The notes under the pieces were generated by a model. That model searched no databases and was not told where the DNA came from. It saw only the letters and a list, made by a program, of their open reading frames with translations. DNA of 64,000 nt from Doris montereyensis (Eukaryota; Mollusca; Gastropoda; Nudibranchia; Dorididae): the NCBI GenBank assembly GCA_037039925.1, contig JAXRKP010001187.1, positions 1-64,000 on the forward strand, in the 5' to 3' direction. The position numbers and the translations under genes are program-made. Below are positions 33,190-47,609 of the stretch, piece after piece; the first letter of the stretch is position 1; each line of letters opens with the position of its first letter.

Positions 33190-36100
33190 CGGCCGGGCAG
33201 TGGACAGGTAAGCACCTATACGGGGAGTAGATGTTCCCGCCCTCCTTGAATCTCCTGCTGCTTTGCAGGCGGGTTTTGGCTGACCAAAGGCTAGGGCAGT
33301 AAACCCTGACAGAAAATAACAAGGCCTGGTAGGGGGCCTCAAGGTGGCAGCCCCACCATCTACCTAGGGTACAGTGAGCTTATCCCCTGCTTTTCCAAAA
33401 ACAAACAGATATAGGGAAAAGAGTTAAAATTAGTTGAAGAAATGTAGATATTTTGGCCATTACAGAAGCAAAGAAAAAAGGACAATGTAGGACCAAATAA
33501 TATTTTAATCTTCTCAAGAGTAGATGTCAAAGATAGAGCTAGAGCAGGAGTAGGCCTCCTAGTGCATAAAAGACATGAAAAGCTACTAGAAAGTTGGAAA
33601 TTTATAAGCCCACGGCTTTTAGAGGTAAATATTAAATCAAAAGGAAGAGAAATTAAATTATTGATGGACCAAACGAAGACGCCACTAAAGAAGAAAAAGA
33701 TATCTTCAAAAATGATTTACAAATAGCTGCAGAGAATCTTAAACACAAACGGAAACTAATGGTTTTATGAGATTTAAATGCTAGAGTAGGCAACAATTTA
33801 GAAACGGCAGGAGGCGTAACAGGTAAAGAAGGAGAGACAACAACTTCTCCAAATGGAGAGAGACTAATAAATTTTTGCCTAAAGAATAACATGAAAATAG
33901 CCAGAACCTTTTTTCCTCATAAAGATATCCACAAATATAAAAGAGTAAATGAAGACAGGTGTAAAAAATCGATGATAAACTACACAATAGTTAGCAGCTC
34001 CCTTTGTTACAGTACATTGGATGCAGGAGTAAACAGAGGAGCAGAAATATTTAGTGATCATAACCTAGTGATTGCCAAAATAAGATTACTGACTGAAGGA
34101 AGAAAACAAACAGAAAAGGAAAGAGAAGAAAGCTACTAAACTTAAAATAGAGGAACTAAATAAACTAATAGTAAAACAGATATACCAATGTAGGATAAAA
34201 AGATTTATCAGTGAAAGGCAGATAGATCTGAATGATAGCACAATAGAAGAAAAGTGGCAAATGTATAAAAGAAACACTCCTCAGTTGTACTGAAGACGTC
34301 TGTGGTAGGAAACAAATTAAAGGAGATAGGAAAAGAACAGCATGGTGGAATGAGGATGTCAAGAGTAAGATCAAAGAAAAGAAGAATTTCTGGAAGAAAT
34401 ACTTGCAAAAAAAGAGACCAGAGGATAGGATAGATTATGTGAATAAAAGAGCTATCGCCAAAGAGGAAAGCAAAACAGGAACAATGGGAAGAGTTTGAAC
34501 AAAGACTTCAAGAAAGCTATCAAGGAACTCAAAAGCTGTTCTGGGGGGGCAATGAAGAGCATGAGAAAGACCAAAGCATGCCCAATACTACAAATTAAGA
34601 ATGCCCAAGGAGAAATAATGAAAGAAGACAGACAAATCATGGAAACATGGTGAAAATATTTTCACCAATTACATAATCCCTCCAGAACATATTATGAAAC
34701 AAGGAGTAAAGATCAATTAGTAAGAGTAACAAGTAATCCGGAGGAGACAGCTGAAGATATAGATATATCGAAGGAAGAAATCAAAACAGCTATAATATAA
34801 AAACACTGAAATTAGGAAAAGCCTCAGGAGTAGATAGTTTATCCAAAAATGATTAAAAACCAAGGGAGATAGGCAGACAGACTACTACATGCAATATGTT
34901 AACAAGCTTGGAAGTCCAAAGAGATGCCAGACGACTGGAAAAAGGGAACGGTAGTACCAATACATAAAAAAGGATCAACTATGGAATGCTTAAACTAAAG
35001 AGGGATATCACTACTTAACGTAACAGGAAAAGTATATCCCAGTATTCTGGAAATGAGACTAAGGAAAAAAGTAGAGGTTCAGATTGAAGAACATCAGAGT
35101 GGATTTAGCCCAGTAAGAAATGTACAAGACCACGTATTTATGATTAGACAGATACTAGAAAAATTCTTTGAGAGAAACATTGACTTGCACCTGTGTAGAC
35201 TTAGATAAGGCATTTGACACTCTGAGGAGGGACGAACTATGGCATTCCTTAAAAAAACACACAATGTAGAGTAAAATTTAATAGAAGCCATTAAAAGTTT
35301 TTACAATAAACCAACATGTGCAGTGAGATTAGCTGGAAACATATCTGCAGAATTTGATGTAGATATAGGAGTAAGACAGGGTTGTTTACTAAGTCCTCTT
35401 TTGTTTATCACATTTATGGATTCAGTCACAAAGGCATCCTCAAAAAATGAAGAAAATGAATGTAGGTATGTTAAAGCTCAAACCAGTAAATGTATCAATG
35501 CTTTCATTTGCCGGTGATTTAGTTGTGTTTTGAAAATCAGAAAATGACCTTCAGTCGAATGTCAACATTATGAACAATGAACTAAATAAAAGAGGAATGA
35601 GGGTAAATGCAAAGAAAACCAAAACAATGCTAGTAACTAGGGAAGCTAAAACACAAAATATCTTAAATTAGGCAGGAGAATTTAGAACAAGTTCAAAGCT
35701 ACAATTACCTAGGTGTAATGATTAAGTCAGAGGGAAAACTAAGAGAAGAAATCAGCCAGAGAATCGAAAAGGCAAGTGCAATATATAACCATCTAGGAAA
35801 GGCATTTGTAGGTAAACAAGAATTGTGAACAAAAACCAAAATGGCAGTATACAATACAGTTTATTGTCCTACTTTCCTCTATGGCAGTGAAACCTTTAGA
35901 GAATACAGTAGAGTACAGGCAGCTGAAATGAAATATCTAAGAAAAGTAGTAGGGAAAACTAAAAGAGACAAAATCAGAAACACAACAATAAACGATCAAA
36001 CCAAAGCAGATGGCATAAAAACCAAGATAGAATAAATCATCGGAGATGGTTTGGGCATGTAAACAGAATGAATGACAATAGAATACCTAAATCAGTATAC

Positions 36101-36245
36101 AGTGCTTAAGTCCAAGGTAAAAGACCAAAAGGTAGACCTCGGAGAAAGTGGGAAGAAGATATAAAAGAGGCATTGAAGCATAGGAATTTAACTTTCACAG
36201 AAACTGTCAGGACAGGGCATCCTGGAGAAAGATCATCTTGGGCAT
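33190..36245 (+). mobile_element. APE-type LINE copy B, degenerate, with 5' UTR
   Basis: It starts with the 5' UTR CGGGCAGTGGACAGGTAAGC shared with copy C, then coding remnants. Endonuclease pieces start near 33,430 and a DHNLVIAKIR segment is near 34,060. A reverse transcriptase follows with GVRQGCLLSPLLF near 35,370; the FADD position reads FAGD near 35,505, so the catalytic pair is lost. Further on, LLYGSET is degraded near 35,880 and FGHVNRMN is at 36,050. It stops at about 36,245 without the GAAA tail. Stops and frameshifts are frequent. Located in NDRG intron 3. Confidence 0.85.
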
Positions 36246-36689
36246 GTGCACAATAATAATATAATGAGCATGCTCATTTTCCTTTTTTGGTGCATTTCTT
36301 TCACTACATCCCTTTCTTTGTGCTTTTCCATGAATTAATGTAAGTTGATTTAAGTCATGACTGAAATTTAAAATTCGATAAATGCATAGACACTGGATAT
36401 TTTGGTGGGTAAAACATGTAAATGACCAGAGAAGCTTTGGAAACAAGATATAGATCAGGGCTTGTGGCAATCTAGAAACTCCTAAAAACTCCCAGAAGAT
36501 TTTTTCTCTAGAAAACTCTTAAAATTTCAACTCTTCATCAACTATCATTGTCCTGGCTGTTAAGGCATTATTTATTTATTCTTGCTCTTGCAATTTTGTG
36601 TAAAAAAATTAAGCACAATAGTGATGTTCAGAGTATGAGAGTAATTTTAATGGAAAAAAGATGACATGATGCTTCAAGAATATAACATA

Positions 36690-37085
36690 TTATGACAATC
36701 TCCCAAACAACCATACAAAAAATTGAGAAAGTACAAAAAAATGCATCATGCTTTATAACTAAGAATTATACATGCACTAAAGGAAATACCAAAACCAACA
36801 TGAATCAATTGCAATGGATACCTTTAGAAGAACATTTTAAAGCTATATATGGCCAACTGTTTATTCCATTAGATCAGCTTAAACTTAACTCAAGAACAAC
36901 CAGATCAAGCTGTCACATACATGGTTCCATCTTCAAACATTGATTGTCAACTGCACTCATTTTACCCTCGTACAATAAGGCTGTGGAATGGACTGCCAAC
37001 AGAAATAATGCTCAGCAATAGTAGTGAAGACTTTAAAAACAAAATTAAACACATCACGTTAAAGCCAAAATTGGATTAATATTTT
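36690..37085 (+). mobile_element. C-terminal fragment of a second LINE type
   Basis: An 83-codon frame reads IEKVQKNASCFITKNYTCTK and NMNQLQWIPLEEHFKAIYG. After a frame change, FYPRTIRLWNGLPTEI-type sequence follows near 36,960-37,010. These match the C-terminal tail after the reverse transcriptase in Jockey/CR1-like LINEs, distinct from the family of copies A-D. Confidence 0.65.
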
Positions 37086-37674
37086 AGGTCAATCAAAATA
37101 AGCGTGCTGACAGCAATACTCAAGAATTGAGTTGGTCAGTTATTAAGAAGAAGAAGAACTTCCTAGAATCACCTACAATTTTTGGTTTGCTGAGTGTTGT
37201 GAGTCCTAGTACTAGTATGAAATAAATCATTCATAAAAGGTGTGATCGATAGAGAAATATTAATGTGGGGAAATCTTGACTAACAGTTGGAACAATTATA
37301 CATTGACTAAAAAAATTGCTGAAAAATTATCCTCAGTCGTCGTGTGATTTTCTGATTTTTATTTGTTCAGAAAGTTGGCAGTTAAGCTCAATATTAGCCA
37401 GCTTAACATTTGTTAGTGCTAAATATTTAGTATGTTTACCATTGTATGGGCTAAGAATTATCTCTTCCTACGTTTTTGACAACTTTGAAGTTAAAATCAT
37501 TGTCAGATTCACAGTTGACAAGACTTGTATCACAAATTTTTTAATAATTTAAAACGATCAATGCTTGTCGCAAATTTCACTTGTCTTTTGAATTAAATTC
37601 AGATTCCATTTCCAACTGACGACTTGAAAGTTTAGTTTCTTAAGATGAGTTTAAAACAATATAATATGACCCGA

Positions 37675-37845
37675 CAATTTGTTTATGATAAATATTTGCT
37701 ACTTTCACATTTGTTTATGCTAAATATTTTGCTAGTTTCCCATTTGTTTATACTAAATAGTTTGCTAGTTTCTCATTTTTTATACTAAATATTTAGCTAG
37801 TTTCCCATTTGTTTATGCTAAATATGTAGCTAGTTTATTTTTGTA
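37675..37845. repeat. about 32-bp AT-rich minisatellite
   Basis: Five degenerate units of the type CATTTGTTTATGCTAAATAT followed by TTGCTAGTTTCC. It lies in NDRG intron 3 and has no coding content. Confidence 0.75.
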
Positions 37846-38654
37846 TCAGCTAGCTTCCCTTTTGGTTGTATTGCTCTTTGCTGAATCTCAACTAACATTT
37901 GTTTTTCACCATCACAACGCTTTCTGTTTTGAGTTTGGTTTGAATTCTAAGCAGGTGCCACAGATCTGTGGATTTGTTCATTTTAAAGTGTGTATCCACC
38001 AGTGTATTTGGTTTACAATGATTTGTTTTGATGATGCTTCTGTTTCTTTCACAAAGCACCTTAGTTTTAACTGGTGGAAATGAGAAAGATGAAGGGTGAG
38101 AGGACACAAAATTTCAATTCATCTTCTTTTTTTCGACCCATGTTTCATATCGTTCTCCTGTACATTATTTTGTAATCTGATGCAGTCATTTAAAAAAAAA
38201 AAATTTTCTTTGTTTTTTTGTTGTCCACTTTCGTTTGTATGTTGTTTTCATCTTTTTTCTTTCTTTTTTTTAAAGATCAAAAGATGTCAAAAACTTGTTG
38301 TAAGGTTGAATCTCTAACCTTAAGTTAACCTTTCAATTTATTTTACAATTTTAAAAACCCGGTGCAAAGCAAAGGTAAGAAATATATATTTGACAATAAA
38401 AAAAGAACAAATAATATAATAATGATAATAATAATAAATTTATGGCCATCTCCATTACAAGAATACTCAAAGGCGCTTTACAGTGTATGATTCAATAAGG
38501 ACAACAAAAATCTAAAAAAACTCACACATACAAGTGTACATACATACATGCATACATACATCCAAATACTCCCAGATAAACAGGATAGCTCACAGTACTG
38601 AAAGATTATAACTATTTACATAATCCAAAGTTATCTAATATATACGCTAATCTA

Positions 38655-38900
38655 AAAAGTTCTGTTTTTCATCTTCTCCTCAAAATACTGAAATTTGAGC
38701 TGTTGAGTTCCAGACAGCTGGAGCAGATTGGATAAAAGCTTGGCTAGAGAATTGAGATTTTGAAATAGCTCTTTTCAGTTGAATTAATGTTTCAGAGTGC
38801 AATGAACTATTCGGATGGTACATTTCAATGAGTGATTCTAAGTATTCAGGGGCTAAGTTGAAGATTGATTTAAAAACCAAGCGGTTTTGAATTTGATTTT
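38655..38900 (-). mobile_element. C-terminal fragment of a third LINE
   Basis: A 66-codon minus-strand frame reads MVFKSIFNLAPEYLESLIEM, then SSLHSETLIQ and QSAPAVWNSTA. This is the typical LAPxYLxxLI...APxxWNSLP tail of reverse-transcriptase proteins of the L2/CR1/Rex type. Only this tail is present. Confidence 0.65.
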
Positions 38901-41227
38901 ATTCAACTGGAAGCCAATGAAAAGAGAAATGTTGATGTTGCTTGGTTCAAGCAAAGATGAGAAGATAAGTACCGAACGCAAATGTAAAAGAAGAGCAGAA
39001 AGTAAATGTTTATTTGATGTACCCTTGAAAAGCCAAGAATTCGCTCACAAAATGTCATGTCAGCACTTGTAATTAGTCGTAAATCTCAACATGACATGTG
39101 ATGATAGTTAATGGTCCAATTTGGTACCTTGTGGTAGACTGTTCACATTCAAAAGTTTGCTCTTGTAACTATTCTATGAAATGATGAAAGAATTTCAAAT
39201 CATGCATGCAAGCAAGCAGCAACATTCTTTTTCGGCATTTAGTGTAAATTCATAAACGCTGAATGCAACTGTTATGGCTGGTGATGTCATTAGACTGATG
39301 ATGCCATCATAAATTGACACCTGCTTTGTAAATATTGTTTTATGTCTTGTTTAAAAGGCTGGCTAGCTGTCATGTGTTGGGAGGGATTGATGCTAAAAAG
39401 TAAACTTAAGATACCGTGTAAGTAAAAAGGAGGTGAGAACTAAGAGTACGCTTTCTCTCCTGTTGGTCAGGAACCTATTGCTTTCATTTCATGATGGCAT
39501 CAGGACAGGTATCGTATTTCAGATGGGCAATCTAGAAAGCTGTGTTGCAAATACATTGTATATGTAACATAGAAGCAGGAAAAACAAATTTGGTTGGGTT
39601 TTAATTTTTGACAAAACAATTTTATACTGCTGGTATTCTTCTCTTTTATTATCGGGAGGGGGGGTGTTATTTAGTTAAAAAGGCAAACAAATTGTAGGAC
39701 ATATTCAACCAAATCAACATTTATTTGGCAGATTTTTATGGCAAATTTTCTCCATGAAAGGAGACATTTATTTTCCTTTGCAATATCCTGCAGAAAACGC
39801 TTCAACTTTGATTTGAAATCTTGGTTCTTTTTCTATTTATTCGTATCTCCATTCTAAAAAACGTGTGTATTTCTATTCGCTCTGATTTACCCTCATTTGC
39901 TTACTTTCCTCTCTGCACTCATGGTAAAGAATGTGAAAGGAGTACTTTAAATGTGTCTGATAAGTTAAACGGTTGTCTGTTGAGATTTTGTATGAAGAAA
40001 AAAGGCATAAAATTGTTTTGAGGAGAAATAAAAATGTGATTAATATTATGTTAACAACACACAAATTGTAAAATCTCAAGGTAGGTGGTGGGACGTCTGT
40101 GGTATAATGTCATCTTTTTGTAATGTCTACTAGTATAACACATAAATACATCATCAGAGTAACTAGCTAGGTTTTTTTTTGTGTCCCCCCCACCCCCCTC
40201 TTTTTTTATTTGTTTTGTTGCGTATGTTGCAGCATTGTGTTAAGTAATTTGGAGAGAAAAGAGAAAAAAAACAAAACAAAAACCTTCAAAACATTTTGGA
40301 TCCCGAACATTCTATCATTTCGAAAGGATAAACATCTCAGTGCTCATTTCATTCTTTATTTTTGAAAATTTTCATATGTGTATGTTACTGAGTGTCGGAT
40401 TTTTACAATTTTCTTTTCATTTTCATCTTTATTTTATTACACTTGCACCTTTGTATTGTGCAGACTCAGCCTATCAGCCTGCTGTCTAAGTTTTCCTTCG
40501 GGAAACCTTGCTTTGTTATATTCTTTTTTTTTTCAATTTATTCTCTGACAATAGCATTTTTATCAATCTTTTCAAGTGAATGCTAAATTAAATTATTTTC
40601 CTTATTAATATTTGTAAAAAAAAAGAGAAGTTTTTTGTTAATTGAGTTATAGCTTTCACATGTAAGATATGCTATAGTGAATCCTTTGTCATGATATCGT
40701 TTTTGTTATATTTCTTGCCCATTCTTTTTCCTCTTCTCTAAAGAAAAAAAGCAGAACATTGTACACACGTTACAGTTACAGAGATAAAAAGGGTTTAGCA
40801 TTATCTTTCCTCATTGCTTTTTCATTCAATTATATATTTAACTATGAGGTATTAAATAGTTATTCTGAAATTATCTGGCTTATCTGAATCAAATAATCTT
40901 AAAAGTATTGATGACTTCATTGATAATTAAAGCATCTGGCATCTTTTAAAAAATGAATCAGGTTGAAATTCTTATTTGTAAACTCTAGGTGGATGTAAAG
41001 TTATATATCCTCACGTCATTCCACAATCGCTTAAGTTAAAAAAAATTGGGAAATTGAGTTATGATGCTAACCATAATCACCCTTACACAAGTAATATATT
41101 ATAACAGTCATTATTATGTATAATTGATTGATTCCTGCTTTTCAGGCCAAAACCCACTTTTATATAAATCATAGTTTTGACTTAGACAAAATCACCTCTC
41201 TCAGCAAGATGCTGACAACGTTATAGG

Positions 41228-41475
<248 letters not shown>

Positions 41476-44400
41476 ATATGCTATCTGCTTTGGTTTGATC
41501 TCTTATTGTTTTGTTTCTGATTTTGTCTCGTTTAGTTTTCCCTACTACTCTTTTTAGATATCTCATTTCGGCTGCCTGCACTTTACTGTATTCCCTACTG
41601 TCTAAGGCCCAGGTTTCACTGCCATAGAGGAGAGTAGGACAATAAACTGTGTTGTATACTTCCATTTTGTTTTTTGTTGACAATTCTTGTTTACCTACAA
41701 ATGCCTTTCCTAGATGGTTATATATTGCACTTGCCTTTTGATTCTCTGGCTGATTTCTTCTCTTAGTTTTCCCTCTGAGTTCATCCTTATTCCTAAGTAA
41801 TTGTAGCTTTGAACTTGTTCTAAATTCTCCTTGCCTAATTTAAGAGTTTGTGTTTTAGCTTCCCTAGTTACTAGCATTGTTTTGGTTTTCTTTGTATTTA
41901 CTCTCATTCCTCTTTTATTTAATTCTCTTTCTTTCTTTATCAGCTGCCATTCTACCTTCCGGTGTATAGGTTTTAGATGCCCGAAAATAATCTTTCTCCA
42001 GGCTGCCCTGTCCTGACAGTATCTGTTTCCTTCTGTGAAAGTTAAATTTCTATGCTTCAATGCCTCTCTTATATCTTCTTCCCACTTTCTCTGAGGTCTG
42101 CCTTTTGGTCTTTTACCTTGAGTTTAGCACTGTATACTGATTAAGCTATTCTATTGTCATTCATTCTGTTAACATGCCCAAACCATCTTAGTTGATTCAT
42201 TTCTATCTTAGTTTTTATGCTGTCTGCTTTGGTTTGATCTCTTATTGTTGTGTTTCTGATTTTGTCTCCTTTAGTTTTCCTACTACTCTTCTTAGATATC
42301 TCATTTCAGCTGCCTGCACTCTACTGTATTCCCTATTGTCTAAGGTCCAGGGTCCAGGTTTCACTGCCATAGAGGAGAGTAGGACAATGAACTGTGTTGT
42401 ATACTGCCATTTTGGTTTTTTGTTGACAATTCTTGTTTACCTACAAATGCCTTTCCTAGATGGTTATATATTGCAATTGCCTTTTGATTCTCTGGCTGAT
42501 TTCTTCTCTTAGTTTTCCATCTGACTTAATCATTACTCCTAATTAATTATAGCTTTGAACTTGTTCTAAATTCTCCTTGCCTAATTTAAGATTTTGTGTT
42601 TTAGCTTCCCTACTTACTAGCATTGTTTTGGTTTTCTTTGCATTTACTCTCATTCCTCTTTTATTTAATTCTCTTTCTTTCTTTATCAGCTGCCATTCTA
42701 CCTTCCGGTGTATAGGTTTTAGATGCCTGAAATGATCTTTCTCCAGGCTGCCGTGTCCTGACAGTTTCTGTTTCCTTCCGTGAAAGTTAAATTTCTAAGT
42801 TTCAATGTCTCTTTTATATCTTTTTCCCACTTTCTCTGAGGTTTTGTTTTACGGTGTTTTACCTTGAGTTTTAGCTCCGTATACTGATTTAGATATTCTA
42901 TTGTCATTCATTCTGTTAACATGTCCAAACCATCTCAGTTGAATCATTTCTATCTTAGTTTTTATGCTATCTGCTTTGGTTTGATCTCTTATTGTTGTGT
43001 TTCTGATTTTGTCTCTTTTAGTTTTCCCTACTACTGTTCTTAGATATTTCATTTCAGCTGCCTGCACTCTACTGTATTCCCTACTGTCTACGGTCCAGGT
43101 TTCACTGCCATAGAGGAGAGTAGGACAATAAACTGTGTTGTATACTTCCATTTTGTTTTTTGTTGACAATTCTTGTTTACCTACAAATGCCTTTCCTAGA
43201 TGGTTATATATTGCACTTGCCTTTTTGATTCTCTGGCTGATTTCTTCTCTTAGTTTTCCTCTGACTTAATCATTACTCCTAATGAATTATAGCTTTGAAC
43301 TTGTTCTAAATTCTCCTTGCCTAATTTAAGATTTTGTGTTTTAGCTTCCTACTTACTAGCATTGTTTTGGTTTTCTTTGCATTTACTCTCATTCCTCTTT
43401 TTATTTAATTCTCTTTCTTTCTTTATCAGCTGCCATTCTACCTTCCGTGGATTATAGGTTTTAGATGGTGAAATGATCTTTCTCCAGGCTGCCGTGTCCT
43501 GACAGTTTCTGTTTCCTTCCGTGAAAGTTAAATTTCTAAGTTTCAATGTCTCTTTTATATCTTTTTCCCACTTTCTCTGAGGTTTTGTTTTACGGTGTTT
43601 TACCTTGAGTTTTAGCTCCGTATACTGATTTAGATATTCTATTGTCATTCATTCTGTTAACATGTCCAAACCATCTCAGTTGAATCATTTCTATCTTAGT
43701 TTTTATGCTATCTGCTTTGGTTTGATCTCTTATTGTTGTGTTTCTGATTTTGTCTCTTTTAGTTTTCCCTACTACTGTTCTTAGATATTTCATTTCAGGC
43801 TGCCTGCACTCTACTGTATTCCCTACTGTCTATGGTCCAGGTTTCACTGCCATAGAGGAGAGTAGGACAATAAACTGTGTTGTATACTTCCATTTTGTTT
43901 TTTGTTGACAATTCTTGTTTACCTACAAATGCCTTTCCTAGATGGTTATATATTGCACTTGCCTTTTTGATTCTCTGGCTGATTTCTTCTCTTAGTTTTC
44001 CCTCTGACTTAATCATTACTCCTAATGAATTATAGCTTTGAACTTGTTCTAAATTCTCCTTGCCTAATTTAAGATTTTGTGTTTTAGCTTCCCTACTTAC
44101 TAGCATTGTTTTGGTTTTCTTTGCATTTACTCTCATTCCTCTTTTATTTAATTCTCTTTCTTTCTTTATCAGCTGCCATTCTACCTTCCGTAATGTATAG
44201 GTTTTAGATGCCCGAAATGATCTTTCTCCAGGCTGCCGTGTCCTGACACTACTGACAGTTTCTGTTTCCTTCCGTGAAAGTTAAATTTCTAAGTTTCAAT
44301 GCCTCTTTTATATCTTTTTCCCACTTTCTCTGAGGTTTTGTTTTACGGTGTTTTACCTTGAGTTTTAGCTCTGTATACTGATTTAGATATTCTATTGTCA

Positions 44401-45530
44401 TTCATTCTGTTAACATGTCCAAACCATCTCAGTTGAATCATTTCAATCTTAGTTTTTATGCTATCTGCTTTGGTTTGATCTCTTATTGTTGTGTTTCTGA
44501 TTTTGTCTCTTTTAGTTTTCCTACTACTGTTCTTAGATATTTCATTTCGGCTGCCTGCACTCTACTGTATTCCTACTGTCTATGGTCCAGGTTTCACTGC
44601 CATAGAGGAGAGTAGGACAATAAACTGTGTTGTATACTTCCATTTTGGTTTTTGTTGACAATTCTTGTTTACCCACAAATGTCTGTCCTAGATGGTTATA
44701 TATTGCACTTGCCTTTTTGATTCTCTGGCTGATTTCACTCTTAGTTTTCCTTCTGAGTTAATCATTGCTCCTAAGTAATTGTAGCTTTGAACTTGTTCTA
44801 AATTCTCCTGCCTAATTTAAGATTTTGTTTTTTAGTTTCCCTAGTTACTAGCATTGTTTTGGTTTTCTTTGCATTTACTCTCATTCCTCTTTTATTCAAT
44901 TCATTATTCATTATGTTGATATTTGATTGGAGGTCCCTTTCTGATTTTCCAAACAACTAAATCATCAGCAAATGAAAGCATTGATACATTTACTGGTTTG
45001 AGCTTCCACATACCTACATTCATTTTCTTCATGTTTGAGGATGCTTTTCCGACTGAATCCATAAATGTGATAAACAAAAGAGGACTTAAGAAACAACCCT
45101 GTCTTACTCCTATATCTACATCAACTTCAAATTCCTCAGATACATTTCCAGCTACTATCACTGCACATGTTGGTTTATTGTAAAAACTTTTAATGGCTTC
45201 TATTAAATTTTGCTCTACGTTGTGTTCTTTTAAGGAATGCCATAGTTCGTTCCTCCTCACAGTGTCAAATGCCTTTTCTAAGTCAATAAAACACAGGTGC
45301 AAGTCAATGTTTCTCTCAAAGGAATTTTTCTATTATTTGTCTAATTGTAAATATGTTGTCTTGTACACTTCTTCCTGGTCTAAATCCACTCTGATGCTCT
45401 TCAATCTGATCCTCTACTCTTTTCCTTAGTCTCATTTCCAGAATCCTGGCATACACTTTTCCTGGTATGCTACGCTAATTAGTGATATCCCTCTATAGTT
45501 TGAGCTTTCCATAGTTGATCCTTTCTTTAT
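41476..45530 (-). mobile_element. minus-strand LINE copy D with tandemly repeated 3' end
   Basis: The reverse transcriptase portion is at about 44,900-45,530, with DLEKAFDTVRRNELW, GVRQGCFLSPLLF and SFADDLVV. From about 44,890 down to 41,476 the C-terminal region and 3' tail are repeated head-to-tail. The segment beginning TATGCTATCTGCTTTGG (or one-base variants) occurs at 41,476, 42,216, 42,963, 43,706 and 44,458, a period of about 740-752 bases. In each unit the tail GATAAAGAAAGAAAGA is joined directly to the internal segment GAATTAAATAAAAGAGGAAT. About four and a half units are present. Confidence 0.88.
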
Positions 45531-45729
45531 ATAACATTTACAAATAAGAGAAAGAAAAAATTTGTTTTTTTATGAAATTTGCAACAACTATAGGAAACAT
45601 GATTTGAACCCAATGAGCCCAGAAAAGTCTTTTCACAAGCTAGGTAGTTCTAACCACATTTCATGTGGCATCAATTGTTTTGATGGTTGAAGGTGTCAGC
45701 CTGGGATGATGAGGACGGTAGTCTATCGC

Positions 45730-45938
45730 AAGGTTTTCATCCCGAGATGTTTTAAAACCTTTCATAATGGTGGACAATGTAAGAGCAAACTCTGTCTCTC
45801 TCCTGTCTTCTGTCTGTCTCTCTGTCTGTCTGTCTGTCTATCTAGATCTCTCTCTCTCGCTCTTATCTCTCTCTCTCTCTATAAGAGATTAAATTATTAA
45901 GATTCTCTCTCTCTCTCTCTCTCTCTCTCTATTCTAGA

Positions 45939-45982
<44 letters not shown>

Positions 45983-46110
45983 AAAAGACCTTTCCCTCTC
46001 TCTCTCTCTTTCTTTCTCTCTCTCCCTCCCTCCCTCCCTCCCTCCCTCCCTCCCTCCTGGTTCTCTCTCTCTCAAACAATCTCCCTCCCTCCCTCCCTCC
46101 CTCCCTCCCT

Positions 46111-46180
<70 letters not shown>

Positions 46181-46195
46181 CTTTCTCTCTCACAT
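45730..46195. repeat. polypyrimidine microsatellite 4 with leader repeat
   Basis: The dispersed-repeat end AATGGTGGACAATGTAAGAG (45,768-45,787) runs directly into TCTG/CT/CCCT repeats to 46,195, interrupted by short unique bits such as ATTCTAGATC. It lies in NDRG intron 3. Confidence 0.9.
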
Positions 46196-47038
46196 TTGCT
46201 TAAGTGAGATATAAAAGGAAGATTAACTTATAATCACAAATTCAGTTTGCCAAGACTGAAATGATGTTTGTCATATAAACTATGATATTATTGCAAGCTG
46301 GCTTTGTAGAAATCATTGTTTGTATTTGTTACCAAAACTGCTAAAAATGACTTGGGAGATTGTGGAATGACCATGACAATATCCAAAATTTATATATTTT
46401 ATACATTTTTGAGTTGATCATAAATATGTATAAACTTTTAAAAATAAGTTAAGTCTAATTTACTTTGTCCTTGACTTAAAAGTTATTAACTTTGGATTGA
46501 CCTTGATATTAAATTTATACTGTAAACATGTATAGTGTCACAATTAAATATAAAAAAGGCTCTAGTTAAGATTTGTTGTTTTCAATTGAATGCATGGGTT
46601 TATAAATCTGCCATGTTAACCTAACTGTGTATTGCATGGATCTATGAAAATGAATGTGGTTGGTGGATTAGACTGCATGCCATATTTGCTGTGTTGGGTC
46701 ACTGGTGTCCTCACAGATATGCTGTACTAACCCAATGGCTTTCTTTTGAATTTGTAAAAACAGCAGCACAACCACCACCGCGTGATTTGATTCCTCTTCC
46801 CTTGGACCTTCACATTTGTCTCCTCCATTAAGTTGATATTTATCTTCTCTATATCTGAATAATAACTGTTTCTTCTCTATATCTGAATATAAAATGTGAT
46901 GTGTTGTGTTTCTAAAATTACTTTGTCCCAATAATGTTTTTGTTTCAGAAATGGTTTTCGTTTAGTTTTTAAAACAGCTGATATTTTAAATAAAAGATTA
47001 AAATAACTTACAAAGCCTTTTCTTAAATTTGTGCCTAG

Positions 47039-47099
47039 GTTTGTGTACCCAACCATGGACCAGTTGAGTGAGGCCGTTCATCATGTGGTGGAGCATTTA
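47039..47099 (+). CDS. NDRG: NDRG exon 4
   Basis: Acceptor GTGCCTAG, donor GTGAGC. The 61 bases read G then FVYPTMDQLSEAVHHVVEHL; YPTMDQL is the conserved NDRG segment. The incoming phase requires two bases from exon 3, as described there. The intron before it is 18.3 kb and holds most of the LINE material in the window. As written the exon ends in phase 0, which does not suit exon 5. Confidence 0.88.
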
Positions 47100-47609
47100 G
47101 TGAGCTTTTTTCTTCTTACTTCTTGTGGAACTGGGATCCTTGCTGTTTCTTCTTTTTTTTTAGTACCTGAAACAATAAAAAAAAACTTCTATTGAGTAAG
47201 GTGCTGCTTTCACAGCCCTACTGGCATGTTGTTAAAAAGAGCTAGTCAGGAAATATAGAACAGGCAACATATTCGTGTGAGGTTGAAAACGAAAGAAAAT
47301 CTTTCATTTCAACAACAGCAGTTTCCGGACAATTTTTCTGTTTTATATGAATATGGTACTTCAAATTGTGAAATTGAACTGTTGAGCTGTTTATCCTGAT
47401 GTTGATGATTGATTATGAAATTGAATTTGTTTCTTATGATAAATGTTATAAATTGAGGCATTTTGTAGCTGCATGTCTGAGGTTGCTGTCTTTTTATTTT
47501 GTTGAATGATATTTTTTTTGACTGAATGGATTCTAAAAGAACAAAAAACCTTCCCGTAATATTCTGTACATAATCTTGAAATTGTCCATTGAAAATGTTA
47601 TGCTTTCAG

